NCBI RefSeq assembly: GCF_023073415.1
Contig: NZ_JADPJL010000008.1
Span: 434,001-498,000, forward strand
Length of the DNA: 64,000 bases
Direction: 5' to 3'
Source: Bradyrhizobium sp. 190
GTDB taxonomy: Bacteria; Pseudomonadota; Alphaproteobacteria; Rhizobiales; Xanthobacteraceae
Shown here: in pieces, positions 19,943 to 28,961 of the stretch
How the letters are laid out: the number at the start of each line of letters is the position of its first letter
Numbering within the stretch: position 1 is the first letter of the stretch
Program-made: the position numbers and the translations under genes
The notes under the pieces: model-generated
Database searches by the model: none
Told to the model about the DNA's origin: nothing
Seen by the model: the letters and a program-made list of their open reading frames with translations, nothing else

Positions 19943-20926
19943 TCACTCCGATGGCTTGACGCCGAGATCGCGCAGGATGCGAAGCATCACTTCGCTGTCG
20001 CGCTTGAAGATGCGATTGGTCGTCTCAAAATCGGCCGGGAACGACAGTATAAAGTTGTTCAGCATCTGCCGGACTTTTGGGTCGGACCCGGCCTGGATCA
20101 ACAGCGCCGAGAGCCGCTCGACGATTTCCTTCGGCGTGCCGGACGGGACAGCAAAAGTGGTGAAGGCGCGCAGGTCGTAGAAGTCGCCGACGGCGCCTTG
20201 CTCGGTCATGGTTGGCGTGTCCGGGTACGGGGGCAGGCGGGTGCCGACTACGCCGATCAGGTTTCCGGTGCCAGCCTGGATGACGGGGGCTGCCGCGGCG
20301 TAGCTTCCGGCGGCGCCATCCAGCGTCTGTCCGGCGATGTCATTCCACATCGGCGCCTCGCCGCGGTACTGGATGACTTGAACCTTGATGCCGTATTGCT
20401 TGGCGATGGTCTCGATCAGGACGTGCGGTGTCGAACCCACGCCGTACGATCCCCAGTTCAGGCTGCCGACCTTGTTGGCGTATTCGATGAACTCGCGAAG
20501 ATTGGTTGCGCCTGTCTTCTTCGCCGCCACCACAGGACCGCCGGCGCCGCTGACCATCGTCAGATAGACAAAATCCTTCTCGGGATCGTAAGGCAGGTCC
20601 TTCACCGTGACGCGGTTCTGGATCAGCGACGAAGAGATCGTGCACAGGATGGTGGTGCCGTCAGGATCGGCGCGCTTGGCGTCCGTCACCCCGATGACGC
20701 CGCCGGCGCCGGCCTTGTTCTCGACGATGACCGGTTTTCCTACCTGCCGCGCGAGGTAGTCGCCGAATGCTCGTGCGATGCCGTCCGTCTGGCCGCCGGC
20801 CGGATAGGGCACGACGATTTTAATCGATTTCGCCGGCCATGCGGATTGCGCGTCGGTCCTTACCGCCGGCGCGCACAACAATGCGGCCGAACCCGTCACG
20901 AACGTTCGCCGTGTCAGCTTATTCAT
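19943..20926 (-). CDS. TctC/Bug-family substrate-binding protein
   Basis: 327 aa periplasmic binding protein of the tripartite tricarboxylate transporter receptor (Bug) family. The N terminus MNKLTRRTFVTGSAALLCAP looks like a twin-arginine signal (TRRTFV). The mature part has the Bug signatures WPAKSIKIVVPYPAGGQTD, VENKAGAGGVIG, and YRGEAPMWNDIAGQTLDGA. No tctA/tctB membrane genes are nearby, so it is an orphan, as most Bug proteins are. The ligand is unknown, usually a carboxylate. The gene upstream on the same strand (21087-21665) may belong with it. Confidence 0.93.
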   Translation of the reverse strand: MNKLTRRTFVTGSAALLCAPAVRTDAQSAWPAKSIKIVVPYPAGGQTDGIARAFGDYLARQVGKPVIVENKAGAGGVIGVTDAKRADPDGTTILCTISSSLIQNRVTVKDLPYDPEKDFVYLTMVSGAGGPVVAAKKTGATNLREFIEYANKVGSLNWGSYGVGSTPHVLIETIAKQYGIKVQVIQYRGEAPMWNDIAGQTLDGAAGSYAAAAPVIQAGTGNLIGVVGTRLPPYPDTPTMTEQGAVGDFYDLRAFTTFAVPSGTPKEIVERLSALLIQAGSDPKVRQMLNNFILSFPADFETTNRIFKRDSEVMLRILRDLGVKPSE

Positions 20927-21086
20927 TTTCCTGCCCTTGGTCTTTGTTGTTTCTTGTCGAGTAGCGAGGACCGATCGGGCGTCGAAACTAGCGCAGAACG
21001 CGCTGCGTGGCGGTGTGGCACTGTGTCCGCCATGAATCAGGTGACTTCCGCCGTGCGGAAAACGGAAATTGCTTGGCGGCTCGTCC

Positions 21087-21665
21087 TCAGACTGCTTCAG
21101 TCCAGCTTTCCGAGAATGCCAATGCCGACGTCGAGAATGGTCGCCCTTCGCGTTCCCGCGGCCAGGATCGTCCCGCTGCCTCGACGCCGTTGCGGACGAG
21201 GCGCGTACCGAGCGCCGGGATCAGCACGGTGCACACGCCGTAGCGCCGGTCCGGAATCTGGTTCGGCTGCGAGTGGATGAGGAGCGGCTCGCCGATATCG
21301 AACCAGGTAAGCGAGACGTCTTCGCCGTGCGATTTGACCTGTTCGGTCCAGAAGTAGCGCGGATCTCCGGTTTTGGAGAATTGCGCGTCCGCACAGGGGA
21401 TCGTCGTGTCGGAGAGCTCGGCATTGAGCATGCCCTGTACGGTCGACTGCAGCCACCGCGCCATCGCGATGTTTTCGGAGTAGATGCGCCAGCGCCGCTC
21501 CGTCAGTTCGCTCTTCAAATAGAGCACGTGACCGGGGCCGGCCGGCGAAAAGATGATCCGCCAATAGCTCGCCTCCGTCGAGTTCGGTTCGCCGTCCTTG
21601 TGGCTCAGGCGGATGAACGGGTTTTCGCCGGTCAGGATCGTTTTGTTGGGATCGGCAATGCTCAT
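21087..21665 (-). CDS. Protein of unknown function, upstream of a TctC gene
   Basis: 192 aa, soluble, no signal peptide. Notable stretches: FIRLSHKDGEPNSTEASYWR, GPGHVLYLKSELTERRWRIY, NIAMARWLQSTVQGML, and VKSHGEDVSLTWFDIGEPLL followed by RRYGVCTVLIPALGTRLVRN. It looks like a small beta-rich protein. I do not recognise the family. It precedes the TctC gene on the same strand with a 160-nt gap and could be part of the same catabolic unit. Confidence 0.6.
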   Translation of the reverse strand: MSIADPNKTILTGENPFIRLSHKDGEPNSTEASYWRIIFSPAGPGHVLYLKSELTERRWRIYSENIAMARWLQSTVQGMLNAELSDTTIPCADAQFSKTGDPRYFWTEQVKSHGEDVSLTWFDIGEPLLIHSQPNQIPDRRYGVCTVLIPALGTRLVRNGVEAAGRSWPREREGRPFSTSALAFSESWTEAV

Positions 21666-22071
21666 GGGTACTGGTTTCCTCTCAGCTTCTCATGATCCGT
21701 TTTAGCGTGGCGACTGGGCTCAGCGCTTGACCATTGGGCAGGCGCTCTCGCTCAGTGGTCGCGCCGCTTTCTCCGCCGGCGACGCATGAAATCCTCCCCA
21801 TTTTTATGGCGACCGTTTGATACCGGTCGTCTTGGCCTGATGCTATAGCGGAAGGGCAGCACTGGAAAGTCGGCCGCGGGCTTTTACTTCAACGCCGTGC
21901 CTCGGCGCAGCATGGCAACGGCAGGCCGATATTCGGTGTTAGGTCAAGCGGCTGATATCACCCGAATGGTCAGATCTGCCCTTGGCACTTATGTCTCCCG
22001 ATTCCCGAACAATATCGAAAACCACATCCCGCCAAAGCCAAGCCCGGACTAGCGGCGACACAAGCAGTTGC
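21666..22071. other. 406-nt stretch without a recognisable gene
   Basis: Between the unknown gene at 21087 and the DUF4274 gene, no reading frame longer than ~50 codons shows family features on either strand. It contains the promoter region of the 21087 gene and presumably the end of the DUF4274 transcript; no clear hairpin terminator was seen. Confidence 0.5.
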
Positions 22072-22659
22072 CTAGTTTACGAAGCTTTCACGAGGCATGA
22101 ATTTTTCACGCAGCTTATAGAACAGCTCTTCCTTCCTGCTCATGGCCACGAAGCTGGCGGGAAGGCGGAAGGGATGATCCTTGTCGTCCACCAGGACTTC
22201 TCGCATATCATCAAGCTCATGCAGCGTAAGCTCGGGCACATCAAACTTGCGGATATTATATTCTCCATTCCAGGCCCGCGCTCGTATGTACGACATCAGC
22301 TCGTGCTGTTCGTCATCCATCCATTCGCGACCACCGTCGTAGTAGTTCGTCCAGAAGTAAGCGAAATACATCAGCGCCGTTGCTCGATCGCAATCCGGGC
22401 GCCTGAGAACGACGTTAAATTCTGCGGTCAGTCCTTCGTAGTTGCCGACGCAATGGAGAAAATGGTGAGCCTCGACCGGCTTGCATGTCTTCAGCAAGTC
22501 CAGCACCACCTGATGCTGGCCGGCATCGTCACGGCGCTCCCATGCCTGCCAGAGGTCACTCGGGACCATCGACTCATCGTACTGAAGCGAGGCGTCCCCC
22601 GCTGCGAAGGCCAAGCCCCACACCCACGCCGGCAACTCATTTCGAAAACTTTGGCTCAT
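22072..22659 (-). CDS. DUF4274 domain protein
   Basis: About 195 aa from the ATG at 22659 (MSQSFRNELPAWVWGLAFAA); an upstream ATG at 22692 is possible. The central region HHFLHCVGNYEGLTAEFNVV then RRPDCDRATALMYFAYFWTN is the DUF4274 pattern. The acidic tail has DDEQHELMSYIRARAWNGEY and ends FYKLREKFMPRESF. Soluble, function unknown. Proteins of this family are sometimes found near polymorphic-toxin immunity genes, but nothing of that kind is seen here. Confidence 0.75.
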   Translation of the reverse strand: MSQSFRNELPAWVWGLAFAAGDASLQYDESMVPSDLWQAWERRDDAGQHQVVLDLLKTCKPVEAHHFLHCVGNYEGLTAEFNVVLRRPDCDRATALMYFAYFWTNYYDGGREWMDDEQHELMSYIRARAWNGEYNIRKFDVPELTLHELDDMREVLVDDKDHPFRLPASFVAMSRKEELFYKLREKFMPRESFVN

Positions 22660-22888
22660 GGTCCCGCTCCTCAAATTGCCTGTCGAAAACATAGTCGGCA
22701 GTGATGAAGGGCTTGCTTCCAGCCGTGATGAACGAGCGATTAAGAGAACAATTGAAATTGTAGGATGGGGCTTTGCTGAGCAGGCTGCAGTTGCTCAAGT
22801 CCGCAATGGGGTCACAAGCGGCCGATTATGATAAGCCGGGCGACTTCCGGTGTACCGCAGGAAGCCGACCTTTGTGGGGACACTCTGA

Positions 22889-24811
22889 TCAGCCCGCAGA
22901 ACCGCGCCCATTCGCAATCCCCAGCGCCCTGAGGCGCGAGGCCAGCGTGGTCGGCTTGATGTCGAGCATTTCGGCGGCGCCGCCCGGGCCGAACACTTTT
23001 CCGGCGCAGGCCGCAAGCGCGGCTTCGATGTTGGCGCGTTCGTGGGCGCGCATTTCGGATGATGTCATGACCGCGGGGCGGCTGTCCGGTTTTGTGCGCG
23101 CTGTGGCCGGGGAGGGCGGCGCGCCCGGGACGTCGGGCAGGTCGATGCGCAGCCGGCCGTTCTGCGCGAGGATCGCCGCGCGTTCGATCACGTTCTGCAG
23201 TTCGCGGACGTTGCCGGGCCAGTCGTAGCGCGAAAGCCTGCGCGCATCGCCTTCCGACAATCGAAGCTCGGATTTCAGCGCCTTGCTCTCGCGGTTCAGA
23301 AAATGCTGCGCCAAAAGCGGAATATCCTCGCGCCGCTCGCGCAGCGGCACCGACTCCACCGGAAACACGTTGAGGCGGAAATAGAGGTCCTCGCGAAACC
23401 GGCCGCGCTGCACCTCCTGCTTGAGGTCGCGGTTGGTGGCGGCGATCAGGCGGACGTCGACCGCGCGGGTACGCTCTTCGCCGACCCGTTCGAAATTGCC
23501 CTCCTGCAGCACGCGCAACAGCTTGCCCTGCAGCTCGATCGGAATTTCGCCGACCTCGTCGAGGAACAGCGTGCCGCCGTCGGCGAGCTCGAACCGCCCG
23601 ATGCGGTCGCGCATCGCGCCGGTGAAGGCGCCGCGGACGTGACCGAAAAACTCGCTCTCGAACAGTTCGCGTGGGATCGCCGCGCAATTGACTCGGATCA
23701 GCGGCCGGTCGCGGCGGCTGCTCGCCTCGTGGATGGCGCGCGCGATCAGTTCCTTGCCGGTGCCGGATTCGCCGGTGATCATGACGGCCGCCGACGTCGG
23801 CGCCACCAGCTTGACTTGGCGCAGCGTCGTCTGGATCGCCTCGCTCTGGCCGATGATGCCGCGCGGATTGGTCTCGATGCGGATTTCTTCCTGCAGATAG
23901 GCGTTTTCCAGCTCCAACCGCTCGCGCAGGCGGTCGACCTCGGCGAGCGCCGCATGCAGTTTTTCGTCGGCCTCGCGCCGGTGGCTGACGTCGCGGAATA
24001 CGATGACCGCGCCGACCACCACGCCGCGGTCGCGAATAGGCGTTGAGGTGTATTCGACCCAGACCGGCGTGCCGTCCTTGCGCCAGAACACCTCGCCCTC
24101 GACCTGGTGCACGGCGCCGTCGCGAAACGCCGCGTAGATCGGGCAGTCATGATCGGGATAGTGCCGCCCGTCATGATGGGTGTGATGAACGATCGGGTGG
24201 ATTTCCTTGCCGACCAGTTCCTCGGCCGACCAGCCCAGCATCCGCTCGGCGGCGGGATTGACGAAGGTCGTTTTGCCGTCAGCGTTGACGCCGTAAATGC
24301 CTTCGCCGGCGGCGCGCAGGATCAACTGGTTTTCGCGCTCGATATCCTGGAATACGCGCTCGACCCGTTGCCAGGTCGCGATCCCGCCGCGCATGTGGTC
24401 TTCGGCCGCCGCATCGACGTAGCGGCGGCGGCGCGCATCGAGGTCGCTCATGGTGAGCAGCACCAGCGAGCGGCCGTCACCCGGCACAAGCGAGCCCGCA
24501 TATTCGAGCCTGAGCGTTTGCCCGGTGGCGTGGCGCGGCGTCAGTGCACTGGTCCAGAACGCGCCCTTGTCGAGCACGGCCTGCGTGAACACGATCAGCG
24601 TGGGGAGTTGGCCGGCATGCAGCCTGCTGACTTTGGTCTGCCGCAGCAGCGCACGGTCGTAGCCGAGCAGGGTGCAGGCGGCGGGATTGGCGTCGAGGAT
24701 CAGGTCGGCATGGGGATCGAGCAGCAGTGTCGGCTCGATTGAGGACTCGAACGCGGCGGCACGGAGTTCGATATCCTGCGGCGGGGCCGTTGAACCGAGG
24801 GCAAGATCCAT
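22889..24811 (-). CDS. Sigma-54-dependent activator with PAS domains (probable regulator of the cyanate operon)
   Basis: 640 aa. Two PAS domains (~20-125 and ~155-280; the second has [11 protein letters not shown] and CPIYAAF), a coiled linker (~280-315), an AAA+ domain (~325-555) and a C-terminal Fis-type HTH (~590-635, [20 protein letters not shown]). Walker A is GESGTGKE, the sigma-54 contact loop is GAFTGAM, and Walker B is [12 protein letters not shown]; the arginine-finger region is [19 protein letters not shown]. It is transcribed away from the transporter operon, which has a -24/-12 promoter, and palindromes lie between them, so it almost certainly activates that operon. The inducer is not visible; cyanate is the obvious guess. 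Confidence 0.93.
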   Translation of the reverse strand: MDLALGSTAPPQDIELRAAAFESSIEPTLLLDPHADLILDANPAACTLLGYDRALLRQTKVSRLHAGQLPTLIVFTQAVLDKGAFWTSALTPRHATGQTLRLEYAGSLVPGDGRSLVLLTMSDLDARRRRYVDAAAEDHMRGGIATWQRVERVFQDIERENQLILRAAGEGIYGVNADGKTTFVNPAAERMLGWSAEELVGKEIHPIVHHTHHDGRHYPDHDCPIYAAFRDGAVHQVEGEVFWRKDGTPVWVEYTSTPIRDRGVVVGAVIVFRDVSHRREADEKLHAALAEVDRLRERLELENAYLQEEIRIETNPRGIIGQSEAIQTTLRQVKLVAPTSAAVMITGESGTGKELIARAIHEASSRRDRPLIRVNCAAIPRELFESEFFGHVRGAFTGAMRDRIGRFELADGGTLFLDEVGEIPIELQGKLLRVLQEGNFERVGEERTRAVDVRLIAATNRDLKQEVQRGRFREDLYFRLNVFPVESVPLRERREDIPLLAQHFLNRESKALKSELRLSEGDARRLSRYDWPGNVRELQNVIERAAILAQNGRLRIDLPDVPGAPPSPATARTKPDSRPAVMTSSEMRAHERANIEAALAACAGKVFGPGGAAEMLDIKPTTLASRLRALGIANGRGSAG

Positions 24812-24819
24812 CCAGTCGA

Positions 24820-24875
24820 TACTCCGAAAACTCGTAATCGAACTACGAATTTTCGTATATCACGAATTTTCGTAG
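24820..24875. promoter_or_regulatory. Palindromic upstream activating sites
   Basis: Two palindromes, tacgaattttcgta (24844-24857) and cacgaattttcgta (24861-24874), have 6-bp arms around a TT centre and sit 17 bp apart; a looser half-site cgaaaactcgta precedes them at 24825-24836. They lie 57-90 bp upstream of the -24 element, as expected for enhancer sites of a sigma-54 activator, and close to the activator's own start, which could also allow autoregulation. Confidence 0.75.
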
Positions 24876-24930
24876 CCGCCAATCCGCGTGAAATCCCCGC
24901 GATATCAGCGCCATCGCCCAAATACGGGGC

Positions 24931-24946
24931 TGGCATGTGCCTTGCT
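24931..24946 (+). promoter_or_regulatory. Sigma-54 (-24/-12) promoter of the cyanate transporter operon
   Basis: tggcatgtgccttgct matches the sigma-54 consensus TGGCAC-N5-TTGCW: GG at 24932-24933, GC at 24944-24945, with the required 10 bases between. Transcription should begin about 24957, leaving a ~22-nt leader to the ATG at 24979 with an AGGAGGG ribosome site. Together with the divergent sigma-54 activator this is a strong regulatory assignment. Confidence 0.88.
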
Positions 24947-24978
24947 TAATTAGGGTGCAACGTCGCGCAGGAGGGCTG

Positions 24979-26361
24979 ATGTCTACCTTCGACAACCCAT
25001 TCGATCCCAACCGCCGTCTTCATGCTGGTGGCTGTTCTTGTGGCCAGCATCTCAGTGAAGCCGAGCATCAGGCCGCCCAACTCCAGATCCAGTCGGCCAT
25101 CGAGAGCGAGCAAAAACGCTACGAGGGTGTGGTCGCCTCCGCCGTCGTGCGCGCGATGTTTCCGCAGGACGTCGCGCGGCGCGCGTTTCTGAAATCGGTG
25201 GGTGCGGCGACGGCCGTGGCGGCCGTGTCGCAATTCTTCCCGCTCAAGACCGCGACCGAAGTGTTCGCCGCAGGCGGCCCGCTCGAGAAGAAAGACCTCA
25301 AGGTCGGCTTCATCCCGATCACCTGCGCCACGCCGATCATCATGGCGGCGCCGATGGGGTTCTATGCCAAGAACGGCCTGAACGTCGAAGTCATCAAGAC
25401 CGCCGGCTGGGCCGTCATTCGCGACAAGACCATCAACAAGGAGTATGACGCGGCGCACATGCTGTCGCCGATGCCGCTCGCCATCACCATGGGCGCCGGC
25501 TCCAACCCGATCCCCTACACCATGCCGGCGGTCGAAAACATCAACGGCCAGGCGATCACCCTTTCGGTCAAGCACAAGGACAAGCGCGACCCGAAGAGCT
25601 GGAAGGGCTTCAAGTTCGCGGTGCCCTTCGACTATTCGATGCACAATTATCTGCTGCGGTACTATCTCGCCGAGCACGGCATCGACCCAGATACCGACGT
25701 GCAGATCCGCGCCGTGCCGCCGCCGGAAATGGTCGCCAATCTGCGTGCCGACAACATCGACGGCTTCCTCGGGCCCGATCCGATGAACCAGCGCGCGGTG
25801 TTTGACGGCGCAGGCTTCATCCACATCCTGACCAAGGATATCTGGGAAGGGCACCCGTGCTGCGCGTTTGCGGCCTCGAAGGAATTCATCACCTCGATGC
25901 CGAACACCTATGGCGCGCTGCTCAAATCGATCATCGAGGCGACCGCGTTCGCGCACAAGGCGGAAAACCGCAAGCAGATCGCCGAAGCGATCGCGCCGGC
26001 CAATTATCTGAACCAGCCGCAGATCGTGCTGGAGCAGATTCTCACCGGCACCTTCGCCGACGGTCTCGGCAACATCGTCAAGCAGCCGAACCGCGTCGAT
26101 TTCGATCCGTTCCCCTGGCAATCCTTTGCCGTCTGGATCATGACGCAGATGAAGCGCTGGGGTCAGATCAAAGGCGATATCGATTATGCGGGCATTGCCT
26201 CGCAGGTCTATCTCGCCACCGACGCCGCCAAGCTGATGAAGGAAGCCGGGCTGACGCCGCCGACGGCGACGACCAAGAGCTTTTCGGTGATGGGCAAGAC
26301 CTTCGATCCTGCGAAGCCCGAGGAATATCTGAACAGCTTCAAGATCAGGAAGGCGCCGTGA
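24979..26361 (+). CDS. CmpA/NrtA-family ABC transporter substrate-binding protein
   Basis: 460 aa from ATG 24979 (GGAGGG 6 nt upstream). The head MSTFDNPFDPNRRLHAGGCS is followed by a Cys/His motif (CSCGQH) and, at about residues 70-95, a twin-arginine-like segment (DVARRAFLKSVGAATAVAAV), so the export signal is internal to a ~70-residue N-terminal extension. The core has DLKVGFIPITCATPIIMAAP, NINGQAITLSVKHKDKRDPK, and the NrtA-type DPMNQRAVFDGAGFI. This family binds nitrate, bicarbonate or cyanate; the cyanase gene downstream favours cyanate. First gene of the sigma-54 operon. Confidence 0.9.
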   Translation: MSTFDNPFDPNRRLHAGGCSCGQHLSEAEHQAAQLQIQSAIESEQKRYEGVVASAVVRAMFPQDVARRAFLKSVGAATAVAAVSQFFPLKTATEVFAAGGPLEKKDLKVGFIPITCATPIIMAAPMGFYAKNGLNVEVIKTAGWAVIRDKTINKEYDAAHMLSPMPLAITMGAGSNPIPYTMPAVENINGQAITLSVKHKDKRDPKSWKGFKFAVPFDYSMHNYLLRYYLAEHGIDPDTDVQIRAVPPPEMVANLRADNIDGFLGPDPMNQRAVFDGAGFIHILTKDIWEGHPCCAFAASKEFITSMPNTYGALLKSIIEATAFAHKAENRKQIAEAIAPANYLNQPQIVLEQILTGTFADGLGNIVKQPNRVDFDPFPWQSFAVWIMTQMKRWGQIKGDIDYAGIASQVYLATDAAKLMKEAGLTPPTATTKSFSVMGKTFDPAKPEEYLNSFKIRKAP

Positions 26362-26388
26362 GGGCAGGGTCGCACCCCCATTTGCCGT

Positions 26389-26508
26389 TGTCGTCCCCGC
26401 GAACGCGGGGACCCATACGCCGTGTCGTCTCTCTTGGGCGCGATGTTGAAGGCCTTCCTTCATTGCTAACGCCGCGGAGTATGGGTCCCGGCGTTCGCCG
26501 GGACGACA
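26389..26508. repeat. Inverted repeat, CGTCCCCGCGAACGCGGGGACC family
   Basis: Left half gtcgtccccgcgaacgcggg ... acccatacg at 26389-26424; right half atgggtcccggcgttcgccg ggacgac at 26481-26507. Each half is itself a palindrome and the halves are inverted copies around a ~55-nt spacer. It sits inside the operon between the binding-protein and permease genes, where it may lower downstream expression or stabilise the upstream mRNA. Confidence 0.85.
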
Positions 26509-26527
26509 TGTTGAGAGATTTTCCCCA

Positions 26528-27367
26528 ATGACATCCTCCCTCCGCTTCCGCGCAGCCGTCGTCTCGATCGTGCTGTTCGCCGCGTTCCTCGGCATCTGGC
26601 ATCTCGCCACGCGCCCGACGGCTGCCGCCCACAACATGTCGCCGGAATACGCAAAACTGATGGGGCTGACGGCGACGCAGGGTAAGTCGGCGATGCCGGG
26701 TCCGCTCGATGTCGGCGCCAAATTGTGGGAGCACCTCAGGCAGCCGTTCTACGATAATGGCCCGAACGACAAGGGCCTCGGCATCCAGCTCGGCTATTCC
26801 ATCGCCCGCGTCGCCCTTGGCTATTTTCTCGCCGTGATCGTCGCGATCCCGCTCGGCTTCCTGATCGGCATGTCGCCCTTGATAAGCAAGGCGCTCGATC
26901 CGTTCATCCAGGTGCTGAAGCCGATCTCGCCGCTCGCCTGGATGCCGCTGGCGCTCTACACCATCAAGGATTCCAGCATCTCCGCGATCTTCGTGATCTT
27001 TATCTGCTCGGTCTGGCCGATGCTGCTCAACACGGCGTTCGGCGTCGCCGCGGTGCGCAAGGAGTGGATCAATGTCGCGCGCACGCTGGAGGTCGGCACC
27101 GTCAGGCGCGCCTTCACGGTGATCCTGCCGGCCGCGGCGCCGACGATCCTCACCGGCATGCGGATTTCGATCGGCATCGCCTGGCTCGTGATCGTCGCGG
27201 CCGAGATGCTCGTCGGCGGTACGGGCATCGGCTACTTCGTCTGGAACGAGTGGAACAACCTCTCGATCACCAATGTCATCATCGCCATTCTCCTGATCGG
27301 CATCGTCGGCATGCTGCTCGACCAGATCCTTGCGCGCTTCACGCGCATGGTCACGTTCCCGGAATAG
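26528..27367 (+). CDS. ABC transporter permease, nitrate/cyanate type (NrtB/CynB-like)
   Basis: 279 aa inner-membrane permease of the BPD_transp_1 family. N-terminal helix (VVSIVLFAAFLGIWHLATRP), a periplasmic loop to ~residue 90, then helices LGYSIARVALGYFLAVIVAI, and the EAA-type cytoplasmic loop at VAAVRKEWINVARTLEVGTV with RAFTVILPAAAPTILTG. C-terminal helices end VGMLLDQILARFTRMVTFPE. The stop is 4 nt before the ATPase start. Partner of the CmpA/NrtA-like protein and the ATPase. Confidence 0.93.
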   Translation: MTSSLRFRAAVVSIVLFAAFLGIWHLATRPTAAAHNMSPEYAKLMGLTATQGKSAMPGPLDVGAKLWEHLRQPFYDNGPNDKGLGIQLGYSIARVALGYFLAVIVAIPLGFLIGMSPLISKALDPFIQVLKPISPLAWMPLALYTIKDSSISAIFVIFICSVWPMLLNTAFGVAAVRKEWINVARTLEVGTVRRAFTVILPAAAPTILTGMRISIGIAWLVIVAAEMLVGGTGIGYFVWNEWNNLSITNVIIAILLIGIVGMLLDQILARFTRMVTFPE

Positions 27368-27371
27368 CGCC

Positions 27372-28298
27372 ATGACCGACAAATTCATCTCGATCGAAGC
27401 AATTGCGCGGCGTTATCCCGGCGCGGATGGCAAAGAGACCACCGTGTTCGAGGATCTGTGGCTGTCGATGGGCCGCGGCGAGTTCGGCTGCGTGATCGGG
27501 CATTCCGGCTGCGGCAAGACGACGGTGCTGAACATTCTGGCCGGGCTCGACCAGCCGAGCGAGGGCGCGGTCATCGTGGACGGGCAGGCGATCGAGGGCA
27601 CCAGCCTCGACCGCGCCGTGATCTTCCAGAGCCACGCGCTGCTGCCATGGCGCACGGTGCTCGGCAACGTCGCCTATGCCGTGACCTCGAAATGGCGCAA
27701 CTGGGACCGCGCCAAGGTGAAGGCTCATGCGCAGACCTTCATTGACCTGGTCGGACTGACCGGCTCCGAGCACAAGCGGCCGTCGGAACTGTCCGGCGGC
27801 ATGAAGCAGCGCGTCGGCATCGCGCGCGCGCTTTCGATCACGCCAAAAATCATGCTGATGGACGAGCCGTTCTCGGCGCTGGATGCGCTGACGCGCGGCA
27901 CGCTGCAGGACGAAGTGCGCCGCATTTGCCTGGAGACCGGGCAGACCGCGTTCATGATCACCCATGACGTCGATGAAGCGATCTATCTCGCCGACAAGAT
28001 TTTTCTGATGACCAACGGCCCGGGCGCCGTGCTGGCCGAGATCGTCGAAAATCCGCTGCCGAAGGACCGCGGCCGCATCGATCTGCACCGCCATCCCTAC
28101 TACTACGCGCTGCGCAACCACATCGTTGATTTCCTGGTCAGCCGCAGCAAGACGTTTGCATCTGATGTGACCGATCACGATCCGCGGAACGTGCCGGTCG
28201 TGCGGCCGGGCAAACCGGAATTGGTGATCGCTTCGGGGCCGGGCGATTCAGAACAGGCGTCATGGCCGGGCTTGTCCCGGCCATCCACGTCTTCCTAG
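27372..28298 (+). CDS. ABC transporter ATPase, nitrate/cyanate type (NrtD/CynD-like)
   Basis: 308 aa from ATG 27372; a frame-open extension overlaps the permease. Walker A GHSGCGKTT (~residue 43), Q-loop VIFQSHALLPWRTV, signature LSGGMKQRVGIARAL (~151-165), Walker B MLMDEPFSALD (~172-182) and H-loop TAFMITHDVDEAI. It powers the transporter formed with the two upstream genes. The final ~12 codons (SWPGLSRPSTSS) and the stop come from an intergenic palindromic repeat, so the native C terminus probably ended a little earlier. Confidence 0.95.
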   Translation: MTDKFISIEAIARRYPGADGKETTVFEDLWLSMGRGEFGCVIGHSGCGKTTVLNILAGLDQPSEGAVIVDGQAIEGTSLDRAVIFQSHALLPWRTVLGNVAYAVTSKWRNWDRAKVKAHAQTFIDLVGLTGSEHKRPSELSGGMKQRVGIARALSITPKIMLMDEPFSALDALTRGTLQDEVRRICLETGQTAFMITHDVDEAIYLADKIFLMTNGPGAVLAEIVENPLPKDRGRIDLHRHPYYYALRNHIVDFLVSRSKTFASDVTDHDPRNVPVVRPGKPELVIASGPGDSEQASWPGLSRPSTSS

Positions 28299-28345
28299 CG
28301 AGACCAGCAAAGACGTGGATGCCCGGCACAAGGCCGGGCATGACG
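28258..28345. repeat. Palindromic repeat, CATGGCCGGGCTTGTCCCGGCC family, copy 1
   Basis: gcgtcatggccgggcttgtc ... catccacgtctt is followed after a short spacer by its inverted half aagacgtggatgcccggc ... catgacg. It overlaps the 3' end of the ATPase gene and lies 18 nt before the cyanase start. A second copy occurs at 54382-54469. Confidence 0.9.
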
Positions 28346-28363
28346 GGTTAGAAGGAGAGCCAT

Positions 28364-28852
28364 ATGAAACGCGAAGACCTCACCGAAAAGCTGCTCGACA
28401 TCAAGCGCGAGAAGGGCTGGAGCTGGAAACATATCTGCGAAAAGATCGGCGGCTATTCGGAAGTGCTGATCGTTGGCGCCATCATGGGCCAGATGAAATT
28501 GACAAAACCGCAGGCCGCCAATGCCGGCGAACTGTTCGGGCTGTCGAAATCCGAGATCGCGATGCTCAACGAGGTGCCGATGCGCGGCACGGGCACGCCG
28601 ATGCCGCCGACCGATCCGTTGATCTACCGCTTCTACGAGATGGTGATGGTCAACGGTCCGGCGTGGAAGGCGCTGATCGAAGAAGAATTCGGCGACGGCA
28701 TTATGTCGGCGATCGACTTCGATATGGCCTTGGAAAGGGTCGCCAATCCCAAGGGCGACCGGGTCAAGATCACGATGTCCGGAAAATTCCTGCCGTACAA
28801 GTATTACGGCGCCAGCGGCAACGTGCCGGAATACGGGTTCAAGGAGGGGTGA
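28364..28852 (+). CDS. cynS: Cyanase (cyanate hydratase)
   Basis: 162 aa. Converts cyanate and bicarbonate to ammonia and CO2 as a homodecamer in the cytoplasm. The N-terminal helical domain (MKREDLTEKLLDIKREKGWS) and C-terminal catalytic domain are present. By alignment with the E. coli enzyme (Arg96, Glu99, Ser122) the catalytic residues are R89 and E92 in LIYRFYEM and S115 in GDGIMSAIDF. GAAGGAGAG precedes the ATG. It is the last gene of the transporter operon, separated from the ATPase by a palindromic repeat, and gives the operon its probable role: use of cyanate as a nitrogen source. Confidence 0.97.
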   Translation: MKREDLTEKLLDIKREKGWSWKHICEKIGGYSEVLIVGAIMGQMKLTKPQAANAGELFGLSKSEIAMLNEVPMRGTGTPMPPTDPLIYRFYEMVMVNGPAWKALIEEEFGDGIMSAIDFDMALERVANPKGDRVKITMSGKFLPYKYYGASGNVPEYGFKEG

Positions 28853-28862
28853 TTTGATCCTC

Positions 28863-28949
28863 CGTCATCGCGAGCGAAGCGAAACAATCCAGGAATCCCG
28901 CCGCGGAACCAGTCTGGATTGCTTCGTCGCTTCGCTCCTCGCAATGACG
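28863..28949. repeat. Palindromic repeat, CGTCATCGCGAGCGAAGCGA family
   Basis: cgtcatcgcgagcgaagcga ... acaatccagg is mirrored by ctggattgcttcgtcgcttc ... gcaatgacg. Lies between the convergent cynS and PEP-mutase-family genes and could serve as a terminator for both. Confidence 0.9.
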
Positions 28950-28961
28950 CGGAGAGATTGA

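Noticed and set aside
19916..21280. 454-aa plus-strand frame opposite the TctC gene
   Set aside because: Shadow; the minus-strand Bug protein is unambiguous.
26389..26508. CRISPR-like repeats from the palindromic elements
   Set aside because: Only paired inverted arms with one spacer; no regular direct repeats or cas genes anywhere in the window.
24946..26721. 591-aa minus-strand frame opposite the binding-protein gene
   Set aside because: Crosses an intergenic repeat and two genes; antisense shadow.
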